A stretch of 64,000 nucleotides of DNA from contig NC_079880.1 of NCBI RefSeq assembly GCF_029227915.1, forward strand, positions 24,428,501 to 24,492,500, in the 5' to 3' direction. A program made the translations under genes and the position numbers. The stretch comes from Hydractinia symbiolongicarpus. Its lineage: Eukaryota > Cnidaria > Hydrozoa > Anthoathecata > Hydractiniidae. Shown piece by piece: positions 51,401-63,647 of the stretch (the stretch's first letter is position 1; each line of letters begins with the position of its first letter). Under the pieces are notes generated by a model. It saw nothing but the letters and a program-made list of their open reading frames with translations. It was not told the DNA's origin and ran no database searches.

Positions 51401-54400
51401 TAATATACACAATCCACACAGTCAAGGTGGGATTCACAATGTATTACAGTGTCAGTAATACCAAGCAATTTGAGGGCTAAAATTCACTCCTTCTTAAGCA
51501 ACTTAGCAATATAGGGCCTGACTCTTGATTTTAATATAAAAATTGCATTTTTTTTCTTGAAAATTTATAAAAAATATATATGTAAGATTTTAATATTTTT
51601 CTTGTTAAGCAAAATGATGAACAAACAAATAAATAAATTCACTTATTATTTAAATGCAGAAAGTACATACAGTACTGTGAAAAGGTTTGTTAACATCGTG
51701 TTTGTAACGATAAAATCGTGGTCTTTAGGTATAACATACATTCAAATATTCTATTGTGGCCACCACGCTAATATTATTATCTCGTGGATCGTGTGTCCCA
51801 CGATTATTTTCGCGAGCTTCACGATTTTTATAGCCAGTATAATTTAATTTTTTTTTTCAAAAAAGTCTTTTATTAAAGTTAATTTGTTTGTTTCAGGTTT
51901 TATCAAGTTAAAAAAAGCATATTCGTAGTTTTTGTTTGGTGTATACTTTTTATTGTCATGGAGGCGATTGTATTTTTACGAAATGTCATTTGTCTAGAAA
52001 AGTTAAATTTGTCTGTGCTGATAGAAAGGCTTTTTTAGATTGAATTTTAAAAGTTTATAAACGAAAAGAGGCGATAGAAATGTTTTTTTAGATCGCATTT
52101 TAAAAGTTTAAAAACGAAAAGCGGCTATAGAATTGTTTTTTAAGATCGCATTTTAAAAGTTTATAAACGAAAAGCGGCTATAGAAATGTTTTTTAGATCG
52201 CATTTTAAAAGTTTATAAACGAAAAGATGCGATAGAAATGTTTTTTTAGATCGCATTTTAAAAGTTTAAAAACTATAAGCAGCGATAGAAATGTTTTTTT
52301 AGATCGCATTTTGATTCACGAACGATTAAAATCTATTATGTAGCTAGCTTTATGACGAATTAAAACAACGAGTGTTAATTTATTTTTTTGCCGTCGTTTT
52401 TTGATTTAATTGATAAAGTAACGGTCTTTGTTGTTTTACAATAGAAGTTATCTATCGTGGAAGCCATGGTGTAATTGATTTTTGTTTGTGTAGTCCACAA
52501 AACATGATCGTTAGGTCCACGATTTTTTTTGATTTTTTTTTTTTTTTGGAGGTTTCTTGCCATGATATAGTAGGCAATGTTTCAGCAGATATTTCTCCAA
52601 TCATGAAGCAAAGTTATTGAGAGATCTTTATTTTACTCCTATTTGCAAATTGAGAATTTTATCTTGCTAATTCCCTAAACAGTTGATCTGACTAATGTTC
52701 CTGGCTCACCATGTTATTTATGTATACATTTTTTTTTCTAGTCCAACTGGTACTGGTAGAAAGATAATGTACATGAAAAAGGTAAGGATGTCTACCAAAC
52801 CAGAGTATGAAACGCTTGTGTGTGTGTGTTTTTTTTGGAGTGAAGTTGCTTTAACATGATACTTTGCTAACATCACAATTTTAAATTGTTTGAGTTGAAT
52901 TGATTGCATCGGATGCTTCTGGACATATAAAAGGTTTTTCAAAGGTAACCTTATTGTCTTAATTAAAGTGGTTAAAAAGAAAGGAAGAATTCTTGTTCAA
53001 TTTGTTCAATTCCTTTTCTGCATGTGTCTCTACGTCCATAAAAGTTCTTCTCTTGTATAAAGTCATTATAAACAAACTTTAACACTGTATGCGATGACGT
53101 GTTTGTTTGAACTTTTTCTTTAGAATGTTGAACCAGCTAAGGAAATAAGTTCTCCACAAGTGTCATCAACTTCTCACTTACAGAAAACCATGACTCCAAT
53201 ACCAAGCAGTAATTCCAGCAAGAAGTTTGAAGATCTTCAAGTTACATCTTCATTTTCTCCAAATCAACAGGCAGGTCAACGAAGTGTGGAGAAGTTAACT
53301 TCCCCTCTGTCCATTAGCACAAAGCGTAAGCAGACTTTTATTACTAATTTATCTTTACACAAGCACACCTTACAACAAATGTGGCCATAGGAGCCAGGGA
53401 AATGTTATGTAACTGCTGAGAGGGGAAACCTTGGAATTTTTCTTTCATAAAGATTGAGAATGTATTAAAGTGCTCATGAAATAAATCCTACAATAGGTAA
53501 TCACTTTTATCTTCTTTAAAGTTTATTTCCTAAAAATATTTCTTAAATGGATTACGCTGATGCAAGATGTACCCACACTGTAAAAATCTAAGCTCTGGCA
53601 AGTTAGTTTGGATAATTGGATAAACTCTAACAATGCAGAACGATCTTTAAAGGACAACTAACAATTATTAACAAATTGTGCTTAAAATGTTCAATATAGT
53701 GTGAATATGAAACATGTTTTTTTTTAAAGTTGGTGTTTTTTTTCTTGAGATATTTAAGATTAAAGTAGTACCCAGTTCCCACTATGACAGTGACCATAAT
53801 TCTGAATGTGCCAAGCAAAGAATTTCTAAAGGGTTAAACTGCGTCTCAGAGTTATTTTGTTTATCGTGTTTTGAAATAAATATCTTCATCAGAATAAAAT
53901 AATGTTTCACCGCTGTAAATATAGTTTTAGACAGTCACACTTAAAAATAAGTATTATGTGTATTTATTTTTTATTTATTTTTTATTAATGATTATTAATT
54001 TATTAATTTATTATGACATTTTTCTTGTGTTATTTTGTACTAAAACATCTTGAAAGACAACAAGTACTTCATTTAATTTGCTAGTTTTGAATGCAAAACT
54101 TTAAGTGATGATGTGCAAGAAAGTGTACTGTAAGTGATTTTGCGAAAGCAAAACAAAAACAGTCTAAAGTTTTTATTTCCACTTCCACATGATGTTAAAT
54201 TCTTAGAAATTGTTTTTTCTTCTGACATTTTAACTTGTCTTCTTCACCGCTCAAACCTTGCAATAAATTTAAATCGCTTTGAGAAGGGGAAGAAAGTGGT
54301 GAATCTTCGTCTATATTGTCATGCAAATCCTGTTTGAACTATGTATGCTGTGTGCCAAATCAACAAAATATGTACAAACCGAATTAATCTTTGTTCGATA

Positions 54401-57400
54401 ATGCATGGTGACCATTTATGTAATTATTGTTTTTTCGAGACAAAGTTGGGACATAAAAAAAAAAGGAAATTAAAAATTTCTGAGACAAAATTTGGATATG
54501 AACATAAGAAATAAGAGAAATTAAAAATTTCTGAAACAAAATTTGGATAAAAAAAATAAAGGAAATTAAAAATTTCTGAGATAAAATTTGGACATAAAAA
54601 AATGAAGAAAATTAAAACAATTTATGCCGTGTTGTTTTTGTGATATGTAAGATTAATTTTATTAGAAAAATACGTAATATAAGTTTTTTTCTGTTTATGA
54701 AAGTTAGAAAGGAAAAATGTAATATTGACATCATAAAAGAGGCAACAAACTCTTCAGTTTTTGCCAATGCCACTAAAAATATATCCCTCTAAAAACCGTA
54801 TGTGATTATTTCTAACATGCAAAGATATTGTAACTGTTTTAGATTTTGGTATTGTCCCTTAGGTGCATCACTTTCTCCGCCTAGAACGGAGCAGTTCACA
54901 ATTGAACTGATGGAGCTTCCAAACCAAGGGTATGTATGCACTTCCAGTACACTCTAATTTTTTGGAAAAATTGTTTTTTACTATTTTTTAGGAAGTAGTG
55001 TGAACCAAGCTTAGTCCTTTAAATATTTGTAAAAACAAAAAGTTCTAATTAATCAAAGACAATTTTAAATTTTATCCAGGTGTGTGAATTATCGCAAAAA
55101 GTAAACATCACTCCTGAAATTGCGATGTTCAACTGCAAAGCTATTTCAGAAAACATCGTAAAGCTTGGTTTTTTATCTTCTTGTGGTTTTACAACTTCCA
55201 ATTCTTCAGTATAATTCTAGTATTATTTTTGGTTACATGTATTCATATTGTAATCTGTATGAAAAATGCTCGCTTAAGAATTATTTCAAATCTTTTTTCT
55301 GTTCTGGATAGAGAAATGTTGCCAATAATTGTATGCAAAGAATGTTTAAGGAATTGCTAATTGGCAATTTAATTTTTGCCTGTTTTACTTTTTAATACAA
55401 TGTAAACACATACTACCATGAAGTCTTTGGCCAGCTTAAGGGGCAGATTAACACTGCAAACAAAATGGTAGACCATCACAATGAATATACAGCGTAGGAC
55501 ACAGAAGTTTCTTACAACAAAGCAATGTATTTTGTTACTAAATTTGACACTTTTACACCACTTAGGGGACCTATAAAATGAATTAAAAAAAAAAAAATTT
55601 TAAATTTGAATTAAATTTTCCCAGAGATTATGTCTTGTAGGCGAATTTTGATGTATTTATGTAATTGCATTCAAAATTTTACGTTCAGTGATCTGGTTAA
55701 AGTATATGTATGCCATGTGGAAACTCTTAACAGATTCTTTGTTCAACTTTCAAATTCACCAATTGATGACCTTGTAGCAAAAATGCAGGAATATTATGAG
55801 GTGATTTGTAATCATTTTTTTATTAAAGTGTTCAGTTTAACATTCTGTGATCTCAATGTTTAATTGTATATTTATTTTTATTTATTTTTAATTATTATTT
55901 TTCATTTTTACTAAATAGTAAAGCATAATAAAAGGGGAAGTATTAAATGTAAAAAAACAGAACATATTTTGCCAATAATAAAAAATTCTCAATACTTTAT
56001 TAACAAAATTTGCATCCACGATTTTTAAGGTGTAAAATATATCTAGTCACAAGGGTTAATTTGCCATGATTTTGATTATAGTGTCAAAATTTATTGCTTC
56101 TTCTTTTCAGTAAATTTGAAAAGTAATGTTTGCATACATTTATGTTAGCGTATCCAAAGTTTATTTTTCTTCATGCTTTGTTATATTTTTTGACTACTCT
56201 CTGTTTTTTCTACAAAATCAAGAAAGTTGATTAGCTTTCGTTACAGGATTGAAAAAGTAACATTACTTTATAAAAGACATTTCTTTAAAAAAAATAAAAC
56301 AAAGGAGTACTTTGTTTAAGTAAGTAAATAAAAATTAAAGCTTATCTCTTCCTAAAAAAAACGTGGGCTCGTATGTAAGATCTTAGTTACCTAGGAATCT
56401 AATTTTTTTAAAGAAGTTTATTGGTCCTTAAGATATTTGTCTTAAAAGCTGCGTTAATTATATGAGAGTATGACGTCATACACTCTAAAACATGTAATCG
56501 CTGTTATTGAACATAATTATAGTAGTTAAAACTAAATATATAGTAACTAAATATTAAAATTTAATGTAACCTTATAACCATGTCAAAGCTGTTTAATACA
56601 ACACCCAATCGGGGCTAGTTCACCATGTCATGCATAATTAGTGGAATTTCGAAGTCCAAATTTTTAAGAACCAATCAAGAATTTGGAAAAAAAATATATT
56701 TCTAGACAACTTTTCAAGCTCTTTCATATGAAGTTAACTTACTTTTTCGCGAGAGGTAAAAATTTTTTTACAATTCAAGTTATCCACAATATGAAACTGA
56801 CTTTTTGTTTTTGCATCCTGGCAGTTAAATGTTGCATATCCGCAGTCAGAGACTGTTAAGCAGCGGTTTCTAAGAGCTTTAACAATGGACTTTTTTTTAA
56901 ATGTGGTAACCCCAAAAAGTTCATGAAGCCAAGTGTAAGGTAAATAAATAACTTTCAATGTAACTTACTAAATTTCAACAATCTTTAGAGTAACGCAGCA
57001 GATGGTGAAATTGTGAAGCCTCGTTGTGGTGAATTTTGTTGTGCAAGGTATAGTAAAGATCGCTTGTGGTTTAGAGCCAAGGTCTTATCAGTGAAGCAAC
57101 AAAAAAATGCAAGTATTGTGTTATTAATGTCTATGTTTACAATCTTATGTGACATACCATGATTGAACAGTAGCTAAGGATAAGTTTTAACATAAAATTT
57201 GTTAGTTGGATAGTTTCACAGGTTTTAATACTTGGTGTAACAATCGTGATTTATCAGCAGTTGTGAATAGAATACTCCTCTCAACTAATTTGCAGAATCG
57301 AAAATGTGAGCAGTCTAATGATAGTCAAGAAATTTGGATAAAATTTTCAATTATGTAATTCTTTTAGTCTGTCAACGAATCCTACAGATGTCGTGTAATT

Positions 57401-60400
57401 TATATTGATTATGGAAATGATGAATATGTTGTTTCGAGTGAACTAAAATCCTTAACACAAGAATTTAGTGAACTACCTGTGCAAGGAATACAGTGCACAC
57501 TGCATGACTTATTTCCAATGGAAGAGGTAAACTAAACATTTAATTAGTTCTAGCGTAGCAGTCGTTCAAATTTATTTTGGCAATTTCCTAGTCAATAACT
57601 AAGCAGACCAGCCAATAACAACATAACATCAAGGATTTTTTCAGATGTAAAAAGATTTAAGTTAGGCTTCACTTTTCTTACCCAATTATTCTCCTCCATT
57701 CTTACCAAGTGTCCCAGTTAACTCAATCTTTTTATCTTGATAAGATATCTAATGTTGCGAATACCTAGCCTGCTTCTTAACTCATATAAACACTATGTCT
57801 CTCCATCTGGTGTTACACATTCATCTGACCATTTGCAAATCATTTCTTTCTAAACGGTCAAGATCTTTCCGCTTCACAGCCAATGTGTCTCACATATGGA
57901 CAACATAAAACTCCTTACACAGGCCTCATACGACCTACATTTTACCACATTTGACTCTGTTAGTCAACAAAAGAACTAACTGTTTTAACGTTTTCAAGCA
58001 GAACCTATCCTGCAATAAAACTTTTATCACCTAAGTAACAGAATTTTTCGACTACCTCTAACGAAACACTGTTGTTGAAAGTACTTCATTGTGTAAATTA
58101 TCACCATGGTAGCTCCTGACCTTCCTCCAATACAAGTATATGTGACATGTTTTGCGCTTTGAGTTACTCGGATCCCCTTTAAAATCTGCCTTCTTGACTT
58201 ACTTGGACAAACTACAGTTCAATGTATATTTATTTTTATGTGTGGTATCTGTATTACCCTTGTTATCCTGGAAAGTCGTGAAATTTGCTTCTGGCTGTTT
58301 TATTAAAATTTTTAGCACAATGTTAAAACTTATTTTCCTAAAATATACCCATGGATGTTATTGCATTGCATTGTAAACAAGCATAATGTATTTTTCAATT
58401 AAAAATATACTCCATGTAAATTGGGTATTAGTCATGGAAATGTCTGGAAAAGTTGTTAAAAACCATTTGCTCTGAAAATATCCTTCAATTTTTGTCTGTT
58501 TTTTTGTCTGAAAAATTTATAAACATGTTTGAGAATGTCCTGGAATTATATTGGAACTTCTTCTGATGACCATGTTTTATTTATTTATTTTTAATCCTTG
58601 TTTAGAATGTGACTTGGACAGAGAAAGATATTGAATATTTTAAGAAAGTGACCGACGACGTCCAGTTGACACTCTCTGTAAAACAGAAAAATGGTAATCA
58701 TGTTTTTAAAATGTTCGATTTGATATTTTGAATAAAAAAATGGTAAGCATTCTTCAAGTCATGCCTTTAGAATGTTGAGTTTGATATTTTGAATAAAAAA
58801 AATGATAAGCAGTCTTAAAATCATGTTTTTCAGTTAGGTAATAATATATAAGAATAACTTGACTCAAGAAATGATTATAACTCTGGTTGAAAACATGTCA
58901 TTTTGTGAGGTTCATGCAGTTTTTTTTTAATTTTTGACATTGGTCAAAAATTGATAGTAGGTAGATTTCTCGTTAATAATCAGAACATTTTAGTTTAGAC
59001 AAAAAATATAGTAGTTGATGTTTTGTGTATCAAATAACTGTTGTATAATGAAGATTTGTATACAACTAATTACAATTTTAACCTTTCATAGATCCATTTA
59101 ACTTCTTGTTAAAAGCCTTATTGTTTATTGGGATTAAAATTAAAATTAAACCAACCAACTAATTAATTATTGATTGCTTTTGATTATTTATCAGTCTTTT
59201 GTGAATGGAGTACACAGAGAATGCAAATTAATCATTTATATTTCTAGGAACTGTTCTTAGTGTCGACTTATTGGATGAGCAAGGTCAGAGTATTTGTAAA
59301 CATTTGCAGATAAAGGGTATGGCTCGAAGATCTCTCAACAGTTCATCATCTCCAGTCTCACTTTCACCAAGCTCAAGTTCTTCGGATTTAAGGTAAGGCT
59401 CGATAAGTCAGTAAGAACCAGATCACCTGTACTTGTCTTCAGTCTACTAAGGGCAAATTTTACAGATAGGTAACATGTAACGAAGTTTAGGGATATAAAT
59501 GTCAAAGAGTAAATTTAAATGGTTGTAACTGTTTTTAACAAAAACCGAAATAACACAACAATCTTTTGTGTTTTTTCCAACGTATGCACTTGTATAATTG
59601 TTATTTAAAAAAGATTTTATTCGTTTGGACAAAGTTGGAGGAAATTGTGAAATTAGCACAATTAGTACTCTATAGGTACTTAGGTTTGTTTCCTTAGAAA
59701 AAACAACAATTTGTCTTTCAAACCTTTACTAGTCTTTTTTAACATAAATAATTATGTATTTCATAGTGATACGAAAAGGCCAACCTTGAGCAGAAGCTTA
59801 TCTGTGGAACCAAGTGAAATAAAAAGTATGTTAAAATTGCTTAGACTTTACAAATATGTTAGCTTTGGAATTTCACCTTTGATGGCAGTCTGTTGACTGG
59901 CAAGAGATATGAGTGCATGATTTATCAAAGTTTACAGAAATATTCTTATTACTAGTCGATAAAGCCTGTGGAAAAATCCACTCAGACAGAAGAAAAATTG
60001 AAAAGAAAACCATAACTTGAATTTTAATGACGTCAGCAATTACCCATCAATACACATTGTGTAGAGCTTGACATGCTGATCAATATAATGTATAAGGTCA
60101 TGTGCTTTTGACAAAAGCTTTAGAATATATAAAGGGTTATAAACTTTGCTGATGTTAGCAAAGACCCACCAAAATACACAGACGGACACAGCTTTTGTAT
60201 AAATATAATAGATCAGACGATAACTTGTGCAGAAGCACAATTGAAGTATAAAAAAGTTTTAGGTAGAATTTTTCAAAATAAATAAAAAGATTTCTAGCCA
60301 ACTTTTCAAGCTCTTTGATATGAAGCCAACTTGCTTTTTTGCAAAAGGTAAGTTTTAGGGATAAGTGTGTAAAAATTTTGCTGATGTCAGCCAAAAGCAG

Positions 60401-63400
60401 CAAATTTGCACCGCATCATTTTTTTAAATTTATTTAGTTGTTGCCTCTGTATGGAGCTTTGAAAAATTTCAAGAAATGTGTAGGAACATGTAAATTCAGA
60501 GATCTGCAGTTTATTGCAGGAGATGACGTTAGTTATTTTCACCCTTTTCCAAGTTATTTGGTCTCAAACTTTAGGTGAAATGCAATGCCTTTACTAATTT
60601 TATTTAAAACATTTACGTCAACCTGATTTATCAACGTTGTGACGTAACCTCAAAATATGTCTTTTGTTGGTTAGCAATGCTTTTCTTTGAAGGTCAAAAA
60701 GTGCATGTTAAAATTGCCCCTCACAAACACAGACTCGCACAACACAGCGTATTACTATAATAATATTTGTATTTTGTCTGTCTGTCCAGAAGAAAAGCGT
60801 CATGCAACAGGCACACAAAATAGCATGCAAGACGGGCGACCCTACAGATTTTTTCATGGGTTAACAACTAGTTACTATATGAGTTCAGTTATTGTTGTGT
60901 AGCTACTGTTACTCGAAATTACAAATGCAGCAAAGACAATCTATTTTCATAATGTATTTTCGGTTTTAGTGCAGTGGGTTGAAATATCTAAAGATGAAGA
61001 CTATGTTGATGCTCTCGTTAGCAACATCAACTCCACCAATGATTTATATATCATTATAATTGGACCAGAGAATCTGGATAAATTGCAAAAACTTGAATCA
61101 GAACTTACAAAACATTATAATAAAGACAGTGTACCGGTCGCCACAGAGTTGGAAGTTGGCAAATTTTATGTTGCTTTCTCAGACGATATCTGGCATCGAG
61201 CAAAATTGTTGTCTTGCGTAGATAATGATTACGAAATGCTGCTTCTTGACCGAGGGAAGAAAACTATAGTATCTGCAAATGAAATTAAAGACTTACCATT
61301 AAAGTATTGCAAACTTCCATTTCAGGTGAACATTTTTTTTGCGTGTGTGATTTAGTTCTGCTTTGTTCGGTTTTGTTTATTTTCTTGTTTGTTGTTTGTT
61401 TACTTTTTGTTGTCTTGCTTGTTTGTTGTCTTGCTAGTTTGTTTCCTTGCTAGTTTGTTTCCTTGTTTGTTTGTTTGTTTGTTTGTTTGGTTCAAACGTG
61501 GAAGTGATTAAAAGACAAATTTTGAAATTGCACTTCATGTTTTTGTTCCTAAAAATTATATCCACGAAGCTAATTTTCAATCTTGGTATGCTTGTGTTGT
61601 CTGCCGTTTGTTGAACAATTTTTTTTTGTAAAGTACATTTTGTTCTGCAGATTAACTGTTGAATTTATTTTGAAGGCTATTCCGTGCAGTCTTTCCAAAG
61701 TACCTGAAAGCTTTGACGCTGAAATTTTACAGTATCTTTCTGAAGCAACACTTGGCGAAGCAAGAATTGCTTGTATTATTGAAAGGTCGGTTGAGATCAT
61801 ACTTAATATTCCACCCTTTAAACAATGTTTTATAAATATTATGTATTGATTCCGTCACTTGTAGGCCATCAGAGGTTGGACAGAAATATCACATCGAACT
61901 TTATGATACTACGTCAGATCTTGACGTAAATTTAAACTGTGAAATTATCACTAAATTGGAAGCTGAAAAGGATTTAAGCCCGAAGTTACCAGAAGTATGT
62001 GTTTCTTAAATTAGGTAGAAACAGAGAGACTTTCTAGAGGTTTTACTTCTTTTTAAATCAATATGGATGTGCTGCTGAGATTCAGTTCCTTTCTTCATCT
62101 ATTTTGTGGTCCCATTCTATTTAATAAGGCACAGCAAACGTTAAATGGCGAAACATGTATGTTTCAACTTGTGTTGCTTAGATTTTAGACGAGTGTTTAT
62201 GTGCAATTTGCATGAAACATAAAACATAACCTGAATGAGGCGCTATAGGTTGAGATAGGAAAATTTGTTAGGCTTGGGAGTGGCTGTAATAGAAATAGAG
62301 TATAATGAGATAATGTTTGTTTATGAAAAGAAAAGAAAAGTTAGAAATTTAGAATGTTTAGTTACATTGCATACAGGTCCTTTCGTGAATGCAATAAAAA
62401 AATCATTCTTTAGATTGGTGGTGGACAGTGTCAAGCATATATTGCTCATATCACGCTCACTGGTGAATTCTTCATTCAAATACTTGGTGCTGGTTTAGAA
62501 AAACTTGAACTTCTCATGGAAGATATGACAAGTCATTTCTCACAGGTTAGTAGTAGTGCATGAGAATAACATTTTTTAGTAAGTTTTCTTTTATAGTTTA
62601 ATACAGTAACAAGCATTGAAAAATTTCGGACTTCATTAAATTGTGTTAAAAATTTTTTTGTGTAAAAATTTTTATCAAGTTAGTTTCTCTGAGTAACAAT
62701 CCTCGCACTTTCATCTGTGTCTAATGACAACTAAAAACTCTCCCTTCTAGGAGATGTATTTCGATAATAGTTTTAGCAGTTTATTTTCACATACAAGCAT
62801 TTTATTACTAATCTTGCATTCTTTTAGAACACGAGAGCATCTGAGATCGTATCACGACCAGAAGTAGGAACCATCTGTTGCGCTAAATTCCATGATGATG
62901 GAGCCTGGTACAGAGCTAAAGTGACCAAAGTCATGTATGAAGAACGACAGGTAATTGTGGATTTTCTTTTAAATCAGAAGATATTTGTAGTGCAATCATA
63001 AAAAATGATTTCTGATTTTTTTGTTATAAGGCAGAATGTACCTACCTTTTGGGGAAAAAGTCCATATGGGGAAACGTAACAAAAATTTTCTCCGACAAAA
63101 AAGTTACCTGATTATTTTCCCCAACATATGATTTTTTTCGACAATCGATTTTACCTTAAAAATAATTCTCTGTGATGAATGTGCTGGATAAGTTCTGAAA
63201 TCCAATTTAAGGATGCAATTTCCTTATTTTTACATTTCTCTGATAAAAACTCTTTATCGATTGATGAAGATTTGTCCTGATGAGTTCTTCCCGATAGCGT
63301 AGTTTCATTTTCTTTAATGTTTCGTTATTTTAAGTAATGTAGTGTTTTTATCAGGTCGAGGTTGAATTCATTGATTATGGAAATCGAGAAATCATTCGCA

Positions 63401-63459
63401 ATATGTTGATCAGAAAACCTAACGCTGTGAGCAGGAAAGTTCTGGATCTTCCCTTCCAG
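45983..63459 (+). CDS. TDRD7: LOTUS and triple-Tudor protein, TDRD7-like, 3' end missing
   Basis: Germ-granule / piRNA-pathway scaffold by family. Exons: 45983-46787, 47468-47636, 52742-52781, 53124-53325, 54863-54929, 55689-55800, 56989-57090, 57368-57526, 58606-58693, 59248-59392, 59767-59825, 60970-61325, 61676-61785, 61865-61994, 62414-62545, 62828-62950, 63355-63459. Phases agree across all 16 introns; 968 codons are visible. Order: N-terminal LOTUS (about 8-80), basic disordered region, possible degenerate second LOTUS (about 269-325), Ser-rich linker, then extended Tudor units near 428-552, 650-848 and 849-968. Vertebrate TDRD7 is about 1,100 aa with LOTUS then three Tudors, so the last ~100-150 residues lie beyond the right edge. 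TDRD5 is less likely because it has one Tudor. The start was chosen for its LOTUS frame and MGDGSPAE context. Confidence 0.88.
48376..48585 (-). mobile_element. Non-LTR retrotransposon 3' end, TDRD7 intron 2
   Basis: A CAT/ATC microsatellite (48376-48412) leads into the block TTTCCATGCTAGCATGGGTT, then an antisense ORF tail. Same family as 23799-24080 and 49145-49395. Confidence 0.75.
49145..49395 (+). mobile_element. Non-LTR retrotransposon ORF C-terminus and 3' end
   Basis: The frame from 49156 reads VRKCRDLVVLGAKPIGRPRK, then TWQEVIRTDL, a SKSDWKRVI motif, and ends PTHASMENGR. This GRP-x-x-TW-x-EV ... W-x-x-x-I ... HASMENGR order is typical of the C-terminus of animal non-LTR retrotransposon polyproteins. 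A short 3' tail with ATGATG follows. RT and endonuclease domains are absent, so this is a 5'-truncated, dead copy. Confidence 0.75.
49460..49500. repeat. Perfect 20-bp palindrome
   Basis: Arm ATTACGCTAGCTAAACTGTA and its exact complement are separated by one base. TDRD7 intron 2. Confidence 0.9.
50216..52560. mobile_element. Nested foldback structure, about 2.3 kb
   Basis: Segment 50230-50505 is complemented by 51290-51555; segment 50570-50860 is complemented by 52050-52540. The motif TACAGTACTGTGAAAAGG appears twice in direct orientation (50521 and 51669) and resembles Tc1/mariner-type termini. No transposase frame. The most likely explanation is several non-autonomous elements inserted into each other. 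Confidence 0.65.
52022..52318. repeat. 53-bp tandem repeat inside the foldback
   Basis: Five copies of a unit containing TTTTTTTAGATCGCATTTTA, AAAGTTTATAAACGAAAAGC and GGCTATAGAAATG. One or two diverged inverted units are present in the other arm near 50790-50850. Confidence 0.85.
54450..54615. repeat. About 55-bp tandem repeat, TDRD7 intron 4
   Basis: Three to four units of GGAAATTAAAAATTTCTGAG plus ACAAAATTTGGA. Confidence 0.8.
55689..57526 (+). other. TDRD7: TDRD7-like exons 6-8: Tudor 1
   Basis: GDLVKVYVCHVETLNRFFVQ begins the extended unit; the core is FCCARYSKDRLWFRAKVLS then CRVIYIDYGNDEYV. The aromatic cage pattern (W/F, Y, D-Y-G-N) is intact, so binding of symmetric dimethylarginine is plausible. 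Confidence 0.88.
56690..56760. repeat. Fragment shared with 60290-60360
   Basis: Both contain TTTCTAG-CAACTTTTCAAGC, then TCTTT-ATATGAAG. Probably pieces of repeat R1. Confidence 0.7.
57660..58130 (-). mobile_element. Non-LTR retrotransposon fragment, TDRD7 intron 8
   Basis: Antisense to the gene. CTTACCCAATTATTCTCCTC and the following 80 bases match 24010-24080, and the rest (CACATATGGACAACATAAAA, CTCCTTACACAGGCCTCATA) continues 5' into the retrotransposon ORF. Several frameshifts would be needed to read it. Confidence 0.65.
58690..58830. repeat. Short duplication containing a copied splice donor
   Basis: The donor region of TDRD7 exon 9 (AAAATG|gtaatc at 58693) is duplicated downstream as AAAATG-gtaagc (58742) and, mutated, as AAAATG-ataagc near 58800; each is followed by a TTTGATATTTTGAATAAAAA block. 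Confidence 0.75.
59951..60700. repeat. Dispersed repeat family R1, TDRD7 intron 11 copy
   Basis: Starts CTAGTCGATAAAGCCTGTGG and matches 10367-10960 in block order: the TGACGTCA-type motif, GATCAATATAATGTATAAGG, then CCAAGTTATTTGGTCTCAAA. Part of the centre seems to be internally repeated. Confidence 0.75.
60970..61994 (+). other. TDRD7: TDRD7-like exons 12-14: Tudor 2, cage altered
   Basis: The core reads GKFYVAFSDDIWHRAKLLSC then YEMLLLDRGKKTIV. Where Tudors 1 and 3 have D-Y-G-N, this one has D-R-G-K, losing a cage aromatic and the conserved Asn. The fold is probably kept but methylarginine binding doubtful. Confidence 0.8.
61385..61490. repeat. TTTG/TTGC simple repeat
   Basis: Runs of GTTTGTTTGTTTGTTTG with interspersed CTTGCTTG just after TDRD7 exon 12. 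Confidence 0.75.
62414..63459 (+). other. TDRD7: TDRD7-like exons 15-17: Tudor 3, incomplete
   Basis: GEFFIQILGAGLEKLELLME starts the unit; core TICCAKFHDDGAWYRAKVTK then VEVEFIDYGNREII. The cage residues are intact. The unit ends at a donor after LPFQ, and its closing strand lies outside the window. Confidence 0.85.
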
Positions 63460-63508
63460 GTTTGTAATTGTTTGCTGATTTCTTTTGTTGTTTATGACAA
63501 TTTTAAGC

Positions 63509-63647
63509 AGATATTTAGCAAGGTAAAATCGGATATCCGTAATTATCCAGTCGAGCTTGTGAAATTCGAGGACGTGCAGCGGAGTCGAATATCAACATAG
63601 CGAGACTGTATAATCACGATATCCGATTTTACCGCGCTGAATATCTC
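63509..63647. mobile_element. Small foldback MITE, TDRD7 intron 17
   Basis: Arms around GGTAAAATCGGATATC (63522-63537) and GATATCCGATTTTACC (63618-63633), extending outwards by about 12 more imperfect bases. A related GATATTCG palindrome sits at about 63941-63973. Confidence 0.75.
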
